Shown in pieces: positions 12,850 to 23,980 of a stretch of DNA of 64,000 nucleotides. The stretch is from assembly GCF_002878395.1 (NCBI RefSeq), contig NC_061114.1, forward strand, positions 168,800,883 to 168,864,882, given 5' to 3'. A model generated the notes under the pieces. The model did not search any database and had not been told where the DNA came from. It saw nothing but the letters and a program-made list of their open reading frames with translations. Within the stretch, counting starts at the first letter, position 1. Every line of letters begins with the position of its first letter. Made by a program: the position numbers and the translations under genes. The stretch comes from Capsicum annuum. Taxonomy: Eukaryota; Streptophyta; Magnoliopsida; Solanales; Solanaceae.

Positions 12850-13443
12850 TACAGAGAAAGGGAAGTTCAAGCAATTCATTGATATGCTAAAAGAGTTGAT
12901 CTTGAAAATTCCTCTACTTGAGGCATTAGAGCAGATGCCTAGATATGCCAGGTTTATGAAGAAATTGGTGAAAAAGAAGAAAGGGGATACTATTGAGGAG
13001 GAGGATGGATTGCACCACTGTAGTGCATTCATGACTAGGTCTCTGGGCTGAAAAAAGGGTGATCTAAGAACATTCACTAGACTATGCACTATTGGGTCAT
13101 CCCGATTTGCAAGAGCCTTATATGACTTAGGAGCCAACAAAAATTTGTTGTTGTTAGTCATATTGAAGAAATTAGGATTGAGCTCTGCTGAACCAACTAC
13201 GATATGGCCATTAATGGTTGACCGCACTGTGAAGTGACCTGTGGGAATTTCTTTTGATGTGATTATGAGAGTTGAAAACTTTATTTTTCTGGCAAAATTT
13301 TCCATTTTGGATGTGAGGTTGACTCCGAATTGCCCATTATATTGGGGATACCATTTGTGTACACAGGTAGAGTAATAGTTGATATGGAAAAGGGGGAGCT
13401 AAAGTTTAAAGTCAATGGTGAGGAGGTTACTTTCAATATCTAA
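12850..13443 (+). pseudogene. Tat/Athila-type retropepsin region
   Basis: IPLLEALEQMPRYARFMK near 12,910 is the conserved linker before PR. CTIGSSRFARALYDLGAN near 13,090 contains the D-L-G-A active-site form typical of Tat/Athila proteases (family ALCDLGAS). GELKFKVNGEEVTFNI near 13,395 closes the domain, directly followed by a stop. Stop codons at about 12,802 and 13,048 break the frame. The 231-codon open frame on the opposite strand (12,610-13,305) is only its antisense. Confidence 0.8.
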
Positions 13444-13674
13444 AAACAATGAAGTAATCGACCAACACGAGGTTGATGATGATAATAGATTGTATTGATA
13501 ACCTAAGAGGGTATTCCTATGAGGTATCTTGAATAATTCTTAGTTATCAATGTACCAATATCGTGATGCGATTTAAATCAAGCATTGTATGGGAGGCAAC
13601 CCATGGGCTTGTTTGTAAAGTTTGAGTAACCAGGATAGCCACGTCCTGCCATGATGTTAAATCAAATGTTGGGT

Positions 13675-16284
13675 GGGAGAGTAACGCCCCGAGTCTGGTA
13701 CCCAGAATTCCACACGATGATCATGAGCCAAGAGTACCATAAGCTAACCCATGACTGATATCTGTACCTGTACACTGCATAATATACTATATAAATGCAG
13801 AAATAAAGGCTGAAAGGCCATAACATTCAAATATTTGATAAAACATAACATCTGAAGATATGGTATATCAATACCAAAACAACAGAAATAACTGTCTGAA
13901 CATGCTAGTCCAAAAGCCTCTAAACTCTCTGAATAAGGAATGATGGGACATGTCCCCAACTAACTCCAACTACTAAAATAAATTAATTAATGAGATAATA
14001 AAGTAATGGTCATATCCTCGAAGGATGAGGGCTCATAGGTAACTCTGACTGCTGAGACTGGAATGCTACTGATGCTCTAGAGCTCATGCTTCTAAACCTA
14101 TGGTACAAAATACCATAGCGCAAATGCGTCAGTACAATTGAATGTACCGGTATGCATGTGAGGTAGGCTGAATGCAAAAGGTTCACATGCATGAACTATA
14201 CTAACTGACTGGATAACATGAACTTGAGAATGCATACATAAATACGTAATAACTGTAACTGAGTTCAAGATAACATGATTACTGAGTCTGAGTACTAATA
14301 ACATGAGATACTAAAAATTGTATAAATGAAATAACTAATATGGAACCACTGTATCTGACAGTCTAGGTTTTTATGGAACTAGCTGAGTTCCATGCTATTC
14401 TGAGTTGACTGTATCTGACAGTCCTGAATTATGTAGAACTATTTGAGTTCTATTACTGAGATTGAATAACTGTATCTGACAGGCGTGATTCTGTAACTGA
14501 AACTTTGTGATGTAGTCATCTAACCGATATGCCCCAAATAACGCAATATAGCTGAGTTGGGGTACAATCTATAACCCTAATTAGAAAGGTATCAATACAG
14601 CGCCACTGGTAAAGAAAATTTTGGAGTGACCCTCATAAAACAAGTAACTCTAGTGAGAACAGTGGGAGCCCTCATATAATAGGTTAAGACACCTCATCTA
14701 CCCTCATATAACAGGCTATGATTTCTCAACCTACGCTGGCTATGTAGTTCTAGAATAAAATGATTACTTCTAAGAATCACACCCTCATATAATAGGTGGG
14801 TTCCCATCTTTAGGTTCGCACGGTGCTAATTTCTATTCCTATCTGAATAGACACTGAACATGGTTAACTGAACTGACTGGACTGAGTTAACTGATTTCCA
14901 TTGACTGATGGAATACTACTGATATTATGAGTTTTGTTGAGTCATGAGACTGACTGAATACTATAGATCATGGCTTGACTAAGAGTATCTTTAAATATGA
15001 CACTGATTCTAGGCACAAAGCTAAATTTTTTTGGGTACAAGTACCCCTAGGACTCGATAGAAGGAAACAGACAAAGCATGACTTTCTTGAATACACGACC
15101 AACATCACAGTCCATAATACAATAAGTTGGAGATTTCATGAAGTACAAGTTCTAAAGTACCACAATGGCTACACATATATCCATAATTCATTGTCTAAGA
15201 CATTTCATCAAATACTGGACATGCATAAACTTGTACATAAATAGGGATTTCATATTACCACACTAATATGGCACTTTTCCTTCATACAAGCATTTAATCG
15301 AACACATGGGTAACATGCTTGGGATATACAATCATCAACACATCTAATAATCATGGATACATCAATCAACGTGTAAATTTAAGGGTTTATCATAAATATT
15401 ATGCAAATCACCACATCTTAGGTCCAATCATTAGAATATGCAATTTCAAACATGAATCAAAACCCCATAACATCATGAGCATGAATTTTAATTCAATTTA
15501 AATCCTGAACATTCATAAATACAGAAATCTTGGATTTTGAAAAGAGATTCTTGAGCTTCATAGGTGAAAGGGATCCATGAATCAACACATGACATACCTG
15601 GGTTATGAGTTTCTTGAAGTTCTTGGACTTAAAAAACTTGGAATCTCTTAGTTTCTTTAGGAAGGGTTTGAATCTTGTTCATGGAAATTATCATTGAGCG
15701 AAATCCTAATTTTATGTTGTAAATGGATAATGAACTTATGAGCCATGATCTTATATTATTATGTATTATAAAGGGTAGTAAAAGACCAAAAATCCCTTTT
15801 TATAAATGACGTAAAATAATTGAACAAAATATGCGACCGTGGGTGCAATGGTCCATCGCTAGGTCGATGGTCTGTCAGTCTAGACCATCGCACCTGGGCA
15901 GAATAGGGGTTCACTGCCTCCCCTATGATGGCTTGGGCGACGGTCCAACGCTAGGTCGATGGTCTGTCGGCCTGAGCCATCACCCTTACGAAGAATGTAG
16001 ACTCACTGTCTCAGCTGCGATGGCTTGGGTGACGGTCCATCGGCTCTCACCATCACACCTGGGTATTTTTGACTACTTTTTGTATTTCGGCAAAAACTTT
16101 CTACCCCGATATTATATTTTGACAAAATGCGTTTTGATAGAAAGCTTATTACAATTTCCCACAATATAAATAGTTGAAATTAGGGAAATTTTATCTGATT
16201 TTAATAGTAATCATTTAGGAAGTCATCAATAACTCTTCTGGTGACTAGATTTGACTTAAAGAAATATCGGGGTACTATAGGGAG
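13675..16284 (-). mobile_element. solo Tekay LTR (13,680-16,279) with target duplication GGGAG
   Basis: GGGAG occurs at 13,675-13,679 and again at 16,280-16,284, flanking a minus-strand LTR of the family seen at 62,878 (shared GATCATGA...AGCTAACCCATGACTGATATCTGTAC). Its terminal bases are slightly decayed. Inside are three 60-bp sub-repeats beginning CTGTATCTGACAG at 14,350, 14,410 and 14,470. About 2.5 copies of a 92-bp repeat beginning GGTCC lie at 15,850, 15,942 and 16,034. No internal domain is present, so it is the product of LTR-LTR recombination. Confidence 0.85.
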
Positions 16285-17370
16285 GAAACGTACTATTTTA
16301 GTGTTCACTTGATTTTTTTCTTTTGTATGTTTATAGTTGATGGACTTACTCGGAATATGGTAGGATTGCTACATTCATAATTTTTAGTTAAGGGGACTTT
16401 GTGACCAACTCATCAGGGTCAAAAGTCTCACTTAGGCCAGGAAATGTTTTAAGATACTTAAAAATATGGAATTTTGAGGATACTAATGGAAATTTTGGGG
16501 TTTGGTAAATAATCCCAATTACAGAGTTGTAATTACAAGTTATAGAACCATAAATAGAAGGGCAAGCGTCAAAATGCGAAGTTCGAAGAGCAAGAAATAT
16601 TGCAAAGAATTTGTCTCACTTGTGGTCTGCTCATACAGATCGCATGTAGTACATGCAGTCCGCATCTGGAAGACATAAATGGTCAAGTTTTGGGACCGAA
16701 TTTAATTTAAAATTTTGGGCAAATCGATACTTAAATAAGACCTAATCCACCCCCTCTTTATATTTAAATGTATTTTAACTTATTTTAACTCGTTTTAATC
16801 CTCAAACTTTCATTCTATAAAAGAAACTCAAATTACCTCTTAAAATATAAAACTACCCACGTTCCCACACTTGAGAAAGAGTACTAACTTTTCCTAAAGT
16901 GCTAAATACAAGTTAAATCTTGGGTTTTACTTCACTTATTCATAGTTCTCTTTCGGGTTCTCAAAGAAAGGGTAACTTTCTCGGCTCCTAAAAATATTAT
17001 CCTAATCTAAATGTTAAACAAGCATATTGATACATTATTTTCATGCAACATATAAAGAAGCAATTGTGCTTGTGTGTAGGATCCTTGAAGTTGCCTGAAA
17101 ATGTTGATATGGGGCTTTGTTTTGAAATAAACCCTAAGATTAGGCCTTAAACGGAAGTTGAACTTGAACAAGTAGAGAAATACCAAAAGTTAGTCTTTTT
17201 AATTTGCATTAAAAATTATGATTCGTTGTATATGTGTGCATTTTGGACTTGCTGGGACTACTAATAAGTTACAGGGGTGTCAAAATTGAGGACAAATTCA
17301 AAGTTTTTGAATTCTAAGTTTTTCTTTGACTTTTGCAATCCCTCATTATTTATTAAATACTAACACTTGG
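16285..17370 (+). other. non-coding part of the Tat-like element
   Basis: It resumes the Tat-like element after the solo LTR. I see no sustained reading frame. The phrases around 16,620-16,670 (repeats of a TCCGCAT/GCATGTAGTAC kind) resemble those in the LTR at 20,560-20,820, so part of this stretch may be LTR-like. Confidence 0.4.
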
Positions 17371-17374
17371 TTTT

Positions 17375-18830
17375 TTAAGAAACAGATAGCACCAAATCTA
17401 TGAAGAAGAAACATCTATGAGATGGGACAAATCCCCTAAGCCTAGTGGCTTGGTGGAGAAGAACCTTATTACACAGATTAGAGCAGCAATAGCTGAGGTG
17501 ACATGCGGAGTGACTAAAGGTTAGGTACGCCAGATAGCTGAGACTATTATTTTGGGCACTATGGGAGAGCCACTGCCTAAGCAATCACTATGGGGTAGAA
17601 GGCCATCTTTTACTCAGGCTAGGTCTTAGACTGAGGCTATTCAGACTGTCAATGCTGCCCAGGGAGCTGCTCAGATTGCTAGTTTGATAGCTGGGTATGA
17701 TATTGATTTTGTTACCATCCTGCGACATGAGATTCGTGATAAAGCCTTTATGGAGTCAATGAATTTTCTATTTCTTGTCTTATTTTGAGATTGTATGATA
17801 ATATTGGTGTACTAGCGATACCACGAATTAATCAGAGAGTAAAGGTGACAACTACTACATAGAGAAATATGATGAAGGATCCTACATACCCAGCTATTCC
17901 AAAGAGACCTGATAGGCCTATTAAATGACCTCTTCCCTAGTCTGAAGGGCCCATAAGTACCTATAGATCCTAGCAAGATATAGGGAGAGAATGCAGGAGT
18001 AGGTATGAATTTTATGATAGGGGAGAAAATAGAAGTCCCCGAGGTTAGTACGTAGGGTGAGGGGACCCCAGCAACATCTACATTGGCCTTAGATTCTACC
18101 TCAGATCCGATTAGCGTATCTTCAGGGCCTACTCGCTCATCCACTTCAGCTGCTACATTAGGTATGGTGTTAGTTTCTCATGCATTATTATAGATCATAG
18201 TGGATAGTGAGAGTGCCACCACCAGATGATTAGAGAATGTAGAGATAGAGATGGCTACTTTATATGAGAAGATCTGGCCATGGGTATGGGACATAGTAAA
18301 GTCGATAGTGGCTCGATGGGAGTTTGCACAGATAGCTACTATGTCACAGCTACATGCTAATCTACATACATGTATTAATTCTTTTAAGAGATATATAGAA
18401 GACAGATTCATAGCAATTGAGACACCGAATCTCAGAGAAACTAGAGAGGAAATGGATTCACATAGATCCAAGGTAAGCTCATTTACTAAGAGCCATACAT
18501 CAGCTATCCTTTTATTTATACCCCTAATTGTATAGTCGATACCTTCTCCAAGAATCAGATATTTTGACCTATTTATAGATGATGATAAGGTGGTTCCTAT
18601 TATTTGGACTTGGAGAGGTCAATTGCAGGATCCAGATATGCAATATAAGAAAGCCATGTAAAAGAACACCTATGATTCTCATGAGAAAACATTTTTTTAA
18701 AGGCAGAGACATGATAAATTAGTAGTGGTGCCTCCTCTAGCAATGCACCACCATTACTACCACCTCAGCAAATGGTTATAAACCCATCTAGGGATGTTGA
18801 TGACACAGATGCTTAATGCATCCCAAGTAT
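17375..18830 (+). pseudogene. unrecognised degraded coding stretch downstream of pol position in the Tat-like element
   Basis: Two coding-like blocks remain. The first, 17,390-17,790, has runs such as AAIAEVTCGVTKG and ASLIAGYDIDFVTILRHEI. The second, 18,251-18,535, is a 94-codon open frame rich in charged residues (FKRYIEDRFIAIETPNLRE) that looks helical. I do not recognise the family. The position, 3' of where pol should be and before the 3' UTR, fits the extra 3' ORF that some Tat elements carry; that is inference. Stops occur between the blocks. Confidence 0.35.
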
Positions 18831-20264
18831 ATCCTCATTCCCTTTGTTTTATATTATTTTAGTGCATTGAGGATAGTGTGAAATCTTTTAGTTGGGGTGA
18901 GGTATACCATAGTTGTCTCAGATTTTTATTGTCGTGCTTCTTTTCTATTGTTCATTGTATGGTAGTAAAACCGGCAGTCTAGGTTAAAATTTGTATTGTA
19001 TTGTGTTTATTTCATATTGTGTTGTATTTTTATGTAATTAGGAGATTCTTAAGTATTTAGGATAGATGTAATATTTTGATTGAATTTTGAAAAAATGATA
19101 CCCCTCTAAAATTTGGTTTTACAACTATTTAAATAAAAATAGAAGTGAGTAGTGTGGATCTTGTTATGGCATTAGGATTAGGGACTTGATAATTAGTGCT
19201 AATAATTTCATGAACCAGATAGGTATTATCTTGCAATATTGACTTTGTGCCATGTGTGTGTGAGATACTACTTTGTTCACTTTGTGTGTTAAATCCATAA
19301 CATGCATGGTTAATCTTGCCTAGGTTAGTCCACTTTTAGCCTGAATGACCTTCCATGTGTGAATTCTACCCCTTGATCCCTAAGTTTGAACCTTATAGAC
19401 TATTTTTCTTATTTTACCTTTCACCTACTCATTTCTGTTGCAATAGCCTATTTTGGCCCATTTCTCCTTGGACATTATGCACCTTAACTCACGCAAATTG
19501 CCTAAGTTAAGGGTGACTATCATAAGGGTGTGTGATACAAAATGGGTATGTAGAAGGGTGAAATAAGAAGAAAAAGACAGTAGAACTGGGTATGTAGAAA
19601 AAGAAAAGAAAAAGAAAAAAAGAGAAAAATTATGAAAAAGTGAGAAAAAAAGGAATAATAAAACCACACCCAACCTGAATGTGTAATAAAACAAGAGCGG
19701 AGAAATAAAGATGGAATAAAAATAAAGATGGTTAAGGAGTGGACCCCAAAGTTAGTGTATTTCCAAGGAGAATTAGTCACTAGATATCTATATGATCCAT
19801 ACCATCCCCCCAAGCCTACATTACAGGCCGAGAAAAGTCCTATAGTGATCCCAACTGGATTGTTTAAAAGCTAATGTAAAGAAAATAAGGGAAAGTCTAT
19901 AGTACTTGATGCACACTAATTGAAACTTCTTTTTTGAGTATGAGAGTCTCTTAACTATCCTTGCATTGTCATTTAGTATTTCAAATGAGTGAGTGAAAAT
20001 TCTTTGTTGTTAGGTCACATAGGTCATATTCCTAGCTGCTTACTTCTTTTGGGTAGTGTAAATTGTATATACATGTAAGATTATCTATTGCTAATGTAAT
20101 AACATATCTTGATCCCATTGTGTCATGTTGACGTGCTTCATGGCCATACATAGTTGATTTTAAAAGGTTGAGATAGGAGAAGGTATTATTCTTTGATCTT
20201 AAAGTGTTAATTGACTGCCTTGCATAACTAAGATTATCAGTTAAATGATCTAAGTTCAGGGTAT
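18831..20264 (+). other. 3' UTR of the Tat-like element, with homopurine tract
   Basis: From 18,835 the text (a GCATTGAGGATAGTGTG-like phrase, then a TTGGGGTGAGG-like phrase) is the conserved post-ORF signature of Tat-like elements. An almost pure purine run occupies about 19,560-19,670. A similar 3' UTR lies on the minus strand at 58,695-59,438 (shared words around TATATGATCC and AGCCTA.ATTACA). Confidence 0.55.
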
Positions 20265-21836
20265 TGATGTGTTATAGAAATCTAGCACTTTCGATGCTTA
20301 AAATAATAAAAATATGCAAGTTTCTTAGGTTGTTTTGTTAGAAATGATGTGTTTTAGGTATGTTTTACTGGAAACTAGCTTTTGGATGCTAAGTTCAAGA
20401 ATAAGATGGGAAATGGAGTTTTTGGCTACTTACTTGAGGAATTTTTGGGCATTTATGGATTTTACCAGATGTGTGTGACCAAAGCATGTACCATAAGTTG
20501 AAGTCCAGAAGTTTTGTTTTAGGAATTTGAAGACCTGATACCTACCTATGTCTACATATGGACCGCATGTATCACTTATGGTCCGTATGTGCTAAGGTAA
20601 ATACCAGAATTGAAGATCTAGAGAGTCCAAGAGTTGAAGAAAAACTTTTGGAACTTACCTATGTCTATATACGGACTACATGTAGTACTTGTGGACCGCA
20701 TATGGGTAAGTTAAGTACCATAAGTCCAAAATCTAGAAAGAAAATAGTGCAGGAAAATTTTTTGGTACTTACCTGGGTCTACATGCGGATCACATATGGT
20801 ACTTTCGAACAGCATGTGGCCCAAGTAAGTGGCCACCAACCCTTATTCCTTTTTTATTTGGACTTTGATTTTAGGGTTTCCTCATGTATTATAAATACAT
20901 TTTATGTGTTATTTATTAGAGTTTACACACCCTTGATACTCATAAATATATATTTGATTCTAAGATCCATCTTTGATCTTGGAATTATTTTGTATTAATT
21001 TTGGTTGTTAAATTGAGTTAAAGTTTTTGTTTTTTTAGTTTTTGATTATCATGGTGAATGTCTAATGTCTTCAAATATGAATTATTTTAATCATCGCACA
21101 AAAATGAGTGGCTAATCTCCCTTAGCTAGGGTTGTGGGAACCCTGGCTACATAATGAAATAGAGAAAGTATTCAATCCTTTTAGAGTATTGTTGTTGTAT
21201 GTATTAGGGTTTCCTTCACTTTGATTGATTTATTAATGGGTTCATACATTAGGATCTATACTATATTCACTATGAACTTGAGAGAGAGGTAAAGATTGGG
21301 AAAATGGAATCAAAACAGCAATTTGGGGTTAATTGTCTAAATAGTCTAACTTGTACTATCTTTTTAAGCTAGTTAAGTCCTATCTAATCATCTTAAGACC
21401 AAGAGGAGATAGTTGTAACTTGGGTCCAAGGTAAGGCTTAGTAATGCGACACTCTGAGACCTTAAGAAGATGAGTGAAATTTACCAAATAGTGTCGAGAG
21501 GAAGTTATTGATACCTATTTTACTAGACACTATATGTGCAGCAGCTTGATAGTTAGATTGAGCATGAGAATCTTACTAAGTTAGAAGCTAGGGGGAACAT
21601 ATCCCTAGCATTTGTGTACGACTGAATTATAACAAGAGTTAATATTAGTTATTTATTTGATATAGTAACTACAAACCCCTCATTTACTTTTCCAGTTATG
21701 CTCGTTAATTGCAGCAGTTAAGAACACGATTCCATGTATTCCCTTAGGATTTGACCCCAACCTTGGTTGGGTTACTATATTTGACAGCAATCGCATAATC
21801 TTCAGGCTGAAAGTGTATCTTGGGCGTGATTAGTTA
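20265..21836 (+). repeat. 3' LTR of the Tat-like element (about 1.57 kb)
   Basis: It starts TGATGTG. It aligns through its length with the solo LTR at 40,980-42,534: ..AGCACTT.CGATGCTTAAA near the start, GCTAGGGTTGTGGGAACCCT near 21,124, and a GATTTGACCCCAACC-like segment near the end. The right edge is set by the gypsy protease text that follows. Confidence 0.75.
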
Positions 21837-21839
21837 TCC

Positions 21840-22270
21840 ATATAATTAGTGTGGTATCCAAACTATAGAAAGGGATGGCAACAAAGACAACTAATATGGA
21901 GGACAGGTTGGTAGAAATAGTGCTCATGATGGTAAAAGTGGCGGTTAAAGGGGTGATAAGGCTCATCTTTATATTGTTTTGGATCATCCTAAAGTTGAAG
22001 CTTTAGATGTTGTGATTATAGGTACTATTCTTATTGTGATATTATGGATTCCTTATTATTTGATTCTATTTCCACTTTGTTTTATGTGATTGTGAAATAT
22101 GTCTTAGGTTTAGACTTAGGTTGTGAATATCTTGATGCTTCTATGCATTCTTCCATGCTAGTTAGGGTGCTTGTTTGTAGTTATTAGGTGTATCATGTGT
22201 GAACTGTGAAGTTTATGGATTTTAAGACCTTGAAATATAGTCTATATGGAGGAATTCGGTTATCTTGAAA
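21840..22270 (+). pseudogene. gag end and retropepsin of gypsy-2
   Basis: A Gly/Arg-rich spacer (GGQVGRNSAHDGKSGG) leads to HPKVEALDVVIIGTILI near 21,990 and LDLGCEYLDASMHSSMLV near 22,110. These match the segment around the chromovirus protease (family: DAVITGTI...VLFDPGSTYSYV). The DxG active-site loop itself is decayed beyond recognition. Confidence 0.7.
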
Positions 22271-22589
22271 AACTTAGTTATTCTAGACTTGATTATCTCC
22301 TTATAATGCTATTCTTGATTGTTATACAAATTCTATTACTATAGTGATTCCTAGGATAGATAAATTAGAGTGTGAAAGTATTTTTTAATTCTAATCTTGT
22401 GAGGATTGTGTCAGCGATTCATGACTAGAAATAAGTTAAGAGGGAATAAAGGGCATTTTTAGCCCATCTTTGGGAAGACAAATCTATAGTTCTTCCTATA
22501 GCGTCAATCCTAAAGTGTGTGTGTTATTTTGAAAGTTGTTTACTAATGACCTTCTAGGTTTTCTCTAGATCAAGAGGTTAATATCTGTA

Positions 22590-23980
22590 TATATTTTTTG
22601 CCTGGAACTAGACCAAACTCTGTTCAACCTTATTGTATGGCACCAATAGAGTTGAGGGGTCAAAATAGTAGTCACAGTAATTGTTAGAAAAGGGATTTAT
22701 TCTCCTAAGTATCCTTAGGGTGCACCTATTTTATTTATGAAAATAAATAATGATGGCAAAAGGATGTGCATTGACTTTCATTAGTTGAATAATTTAGCCA
22801 AAATCCCTTACCTAGAATAGATGACTTGTTGTGGGGAGCTACAGTATTATCCAAAATAGATTTGATATAAGGCTACCATCAGCTCAAGATCAGGAATAAG
22901 GATATCCCAAATCTCAGAACTTTGTTGACGTCCTCCTTAATCTTGAGCTAATGGTAGCCTGGTCTCAAATCTATTTTAGCGCTATGAGTTTCTATCAATG
23001 TTGTTTTGTTTGATTAATGGCTCGACTACTTTTATGAGTTTAATGAATGGTTGGTTTAAGTCGTTCTTGGATTTTTTTCATAATTGTGTTCATTGATGAC
23101 GTATTAGTTTACTCTAAAAGTGAAGAAAATGTTGAAGCTCACTTGCAAACAGTGTTGGGGTGCTTAATAAGTAGAAACTATATGCTAAATATTCTAAATA
23201 TAAGTTTTGGTCGTCCTTGGTGTCTTTTTTGAGGCACATAGTTTCTAAGAAAGGGTTTATGGTAGATGCACAGAAAAGAGAACTTGTTAGGAATTGGGCT
23301 AGGCCAATGAATGTGATAGAAATTTAAAGTTTTAAGGGGTTTGCCATTTATTATCTTGGATTTGTTAAGGGGTTTGTTTTCATTGCTTCGCAAATGACCC
23401 ACCTTACTCAGAAGAAAATTCCATTTGTGGGAGATGACAAGTGAGAGGAAAGCTTCCAAACTCTTAAAACTTTGTTTGCTTTGGATCCAGTTATGACTTT
23501 TCTTGTTAAAGGTAAGGATTTCATATACATTATGATGCCTCATGGTTAGCTTGAAATATGGTTTTGATGTAGGATCTGAATATGATTGCTTATGCTTAGA
23601 GGCAACTGAAGCCTTATGAGGAAAACTACCCCACACATGATTTAGAATTAGAAGCCATGGTGTTTACTTTGAAGATTTAGAGACACTACCTCTGTACGGT
23701 GAAATATAAATTGTACACCAACCACCATAGCTTTCAGCATATGTTCAAACTAGATGGATTTAAACCTAAGAGAGAAGGTGGATGGAGATGATTAAAGACT
23801 CTGACATATTAATTCTACATCACTCGGGTAAGGCCAATGTGGTGGCAGATACGCTAAGACGTAAACTACTACGCATGGAAAGTTTAGTACGGTTGAAGTA
23901 TCAAGGGACTCTTTTCAAAGAAAGTTATAGTCTTTGGCTAATGGTTTTTGAGATTGCAGGCACTTGAAGAGGAAAGGTGT
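22590..23980 (+). pseudogene. reverse transcriptase and RNase H of gypsy-2
   Basis: RT motifs present are YMAPIELRG-like near 22,635, PILFMKINNDGKRMCIDFH near 22,728, then FGL-like and TTFMSLMNG near 23,030. IVFIDDVLVYSKSEEN near 23,080 has both catalytic Asp residues intact. RNase H text includes RQLKPYEENYPTHDLELEAMV near 23,600, the H-rich NHHSFQHMF and GKANVVADTLRRK near 23,830. Many stops and shifts. An inverted duplication at 22,853-22,979 replaces part of the fingers/palm segment. The frame is cut at 23,985 by a solo LTR. Confidence 0.85.
22853..22979. repeat. local inverted repeat within the RT of gypsy-2
   Basis: The arms 22,853-22,901 and 22,931-22,979 are about 80-85% complementary by eye, around a loop of about 30 nt. 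The left arm codes KIDL..GYHQLK in the sense direction; the right arm is the same RT segment inverted (its reverse complement reads KIDLRPGYH.LKIKE). RT sense coding resumes immediately after, with YEFLSMLFCL. Confidence 0.75.

Larger units (their letters stand above)
11481..21836 (+). mobile_element. Tat-like Ty3/gypsy element with gag and PR only, 3' LTR present
   Basis: Tat/Athila-type gag (from about 11,540) and retropepsin (to 13,443) are followed almost at once by post-pol sequence of the type GGGAGGCAACCCATG (13,590), so RT, RNase H and integrase are missing. A long 3' region with degraded coding-like sequence and a 3' UTR leads into an LTR at 20,265-21,836. The 5' LTR is not in the window, because another gypsy element is inserted at the gag start. 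A solo Tekay LTR interrupts it at 13,680-16,279. Its right end abuts protease-region sequence of gypsy-2. It is best read as a non-autonomous, gag-bearing derivative. Confidence 0.75.

Noticed and set aside
12610..13305. 231-codon open frame on the minus strand
   Set aside because: It is the antisense of Tat-type protease coding sequence, whose sense frame shows clear family motifs. The minus-strand protein has no recognisable domain.
19560..19670. Homopurine tract as a functional polypurine primer site
   Set aside because: It is about 600 nt upstream of the LTR start at 20,265; a primer tract should abut the LTR. It is more likely a simple-sequence expansion in the 3' UTR.
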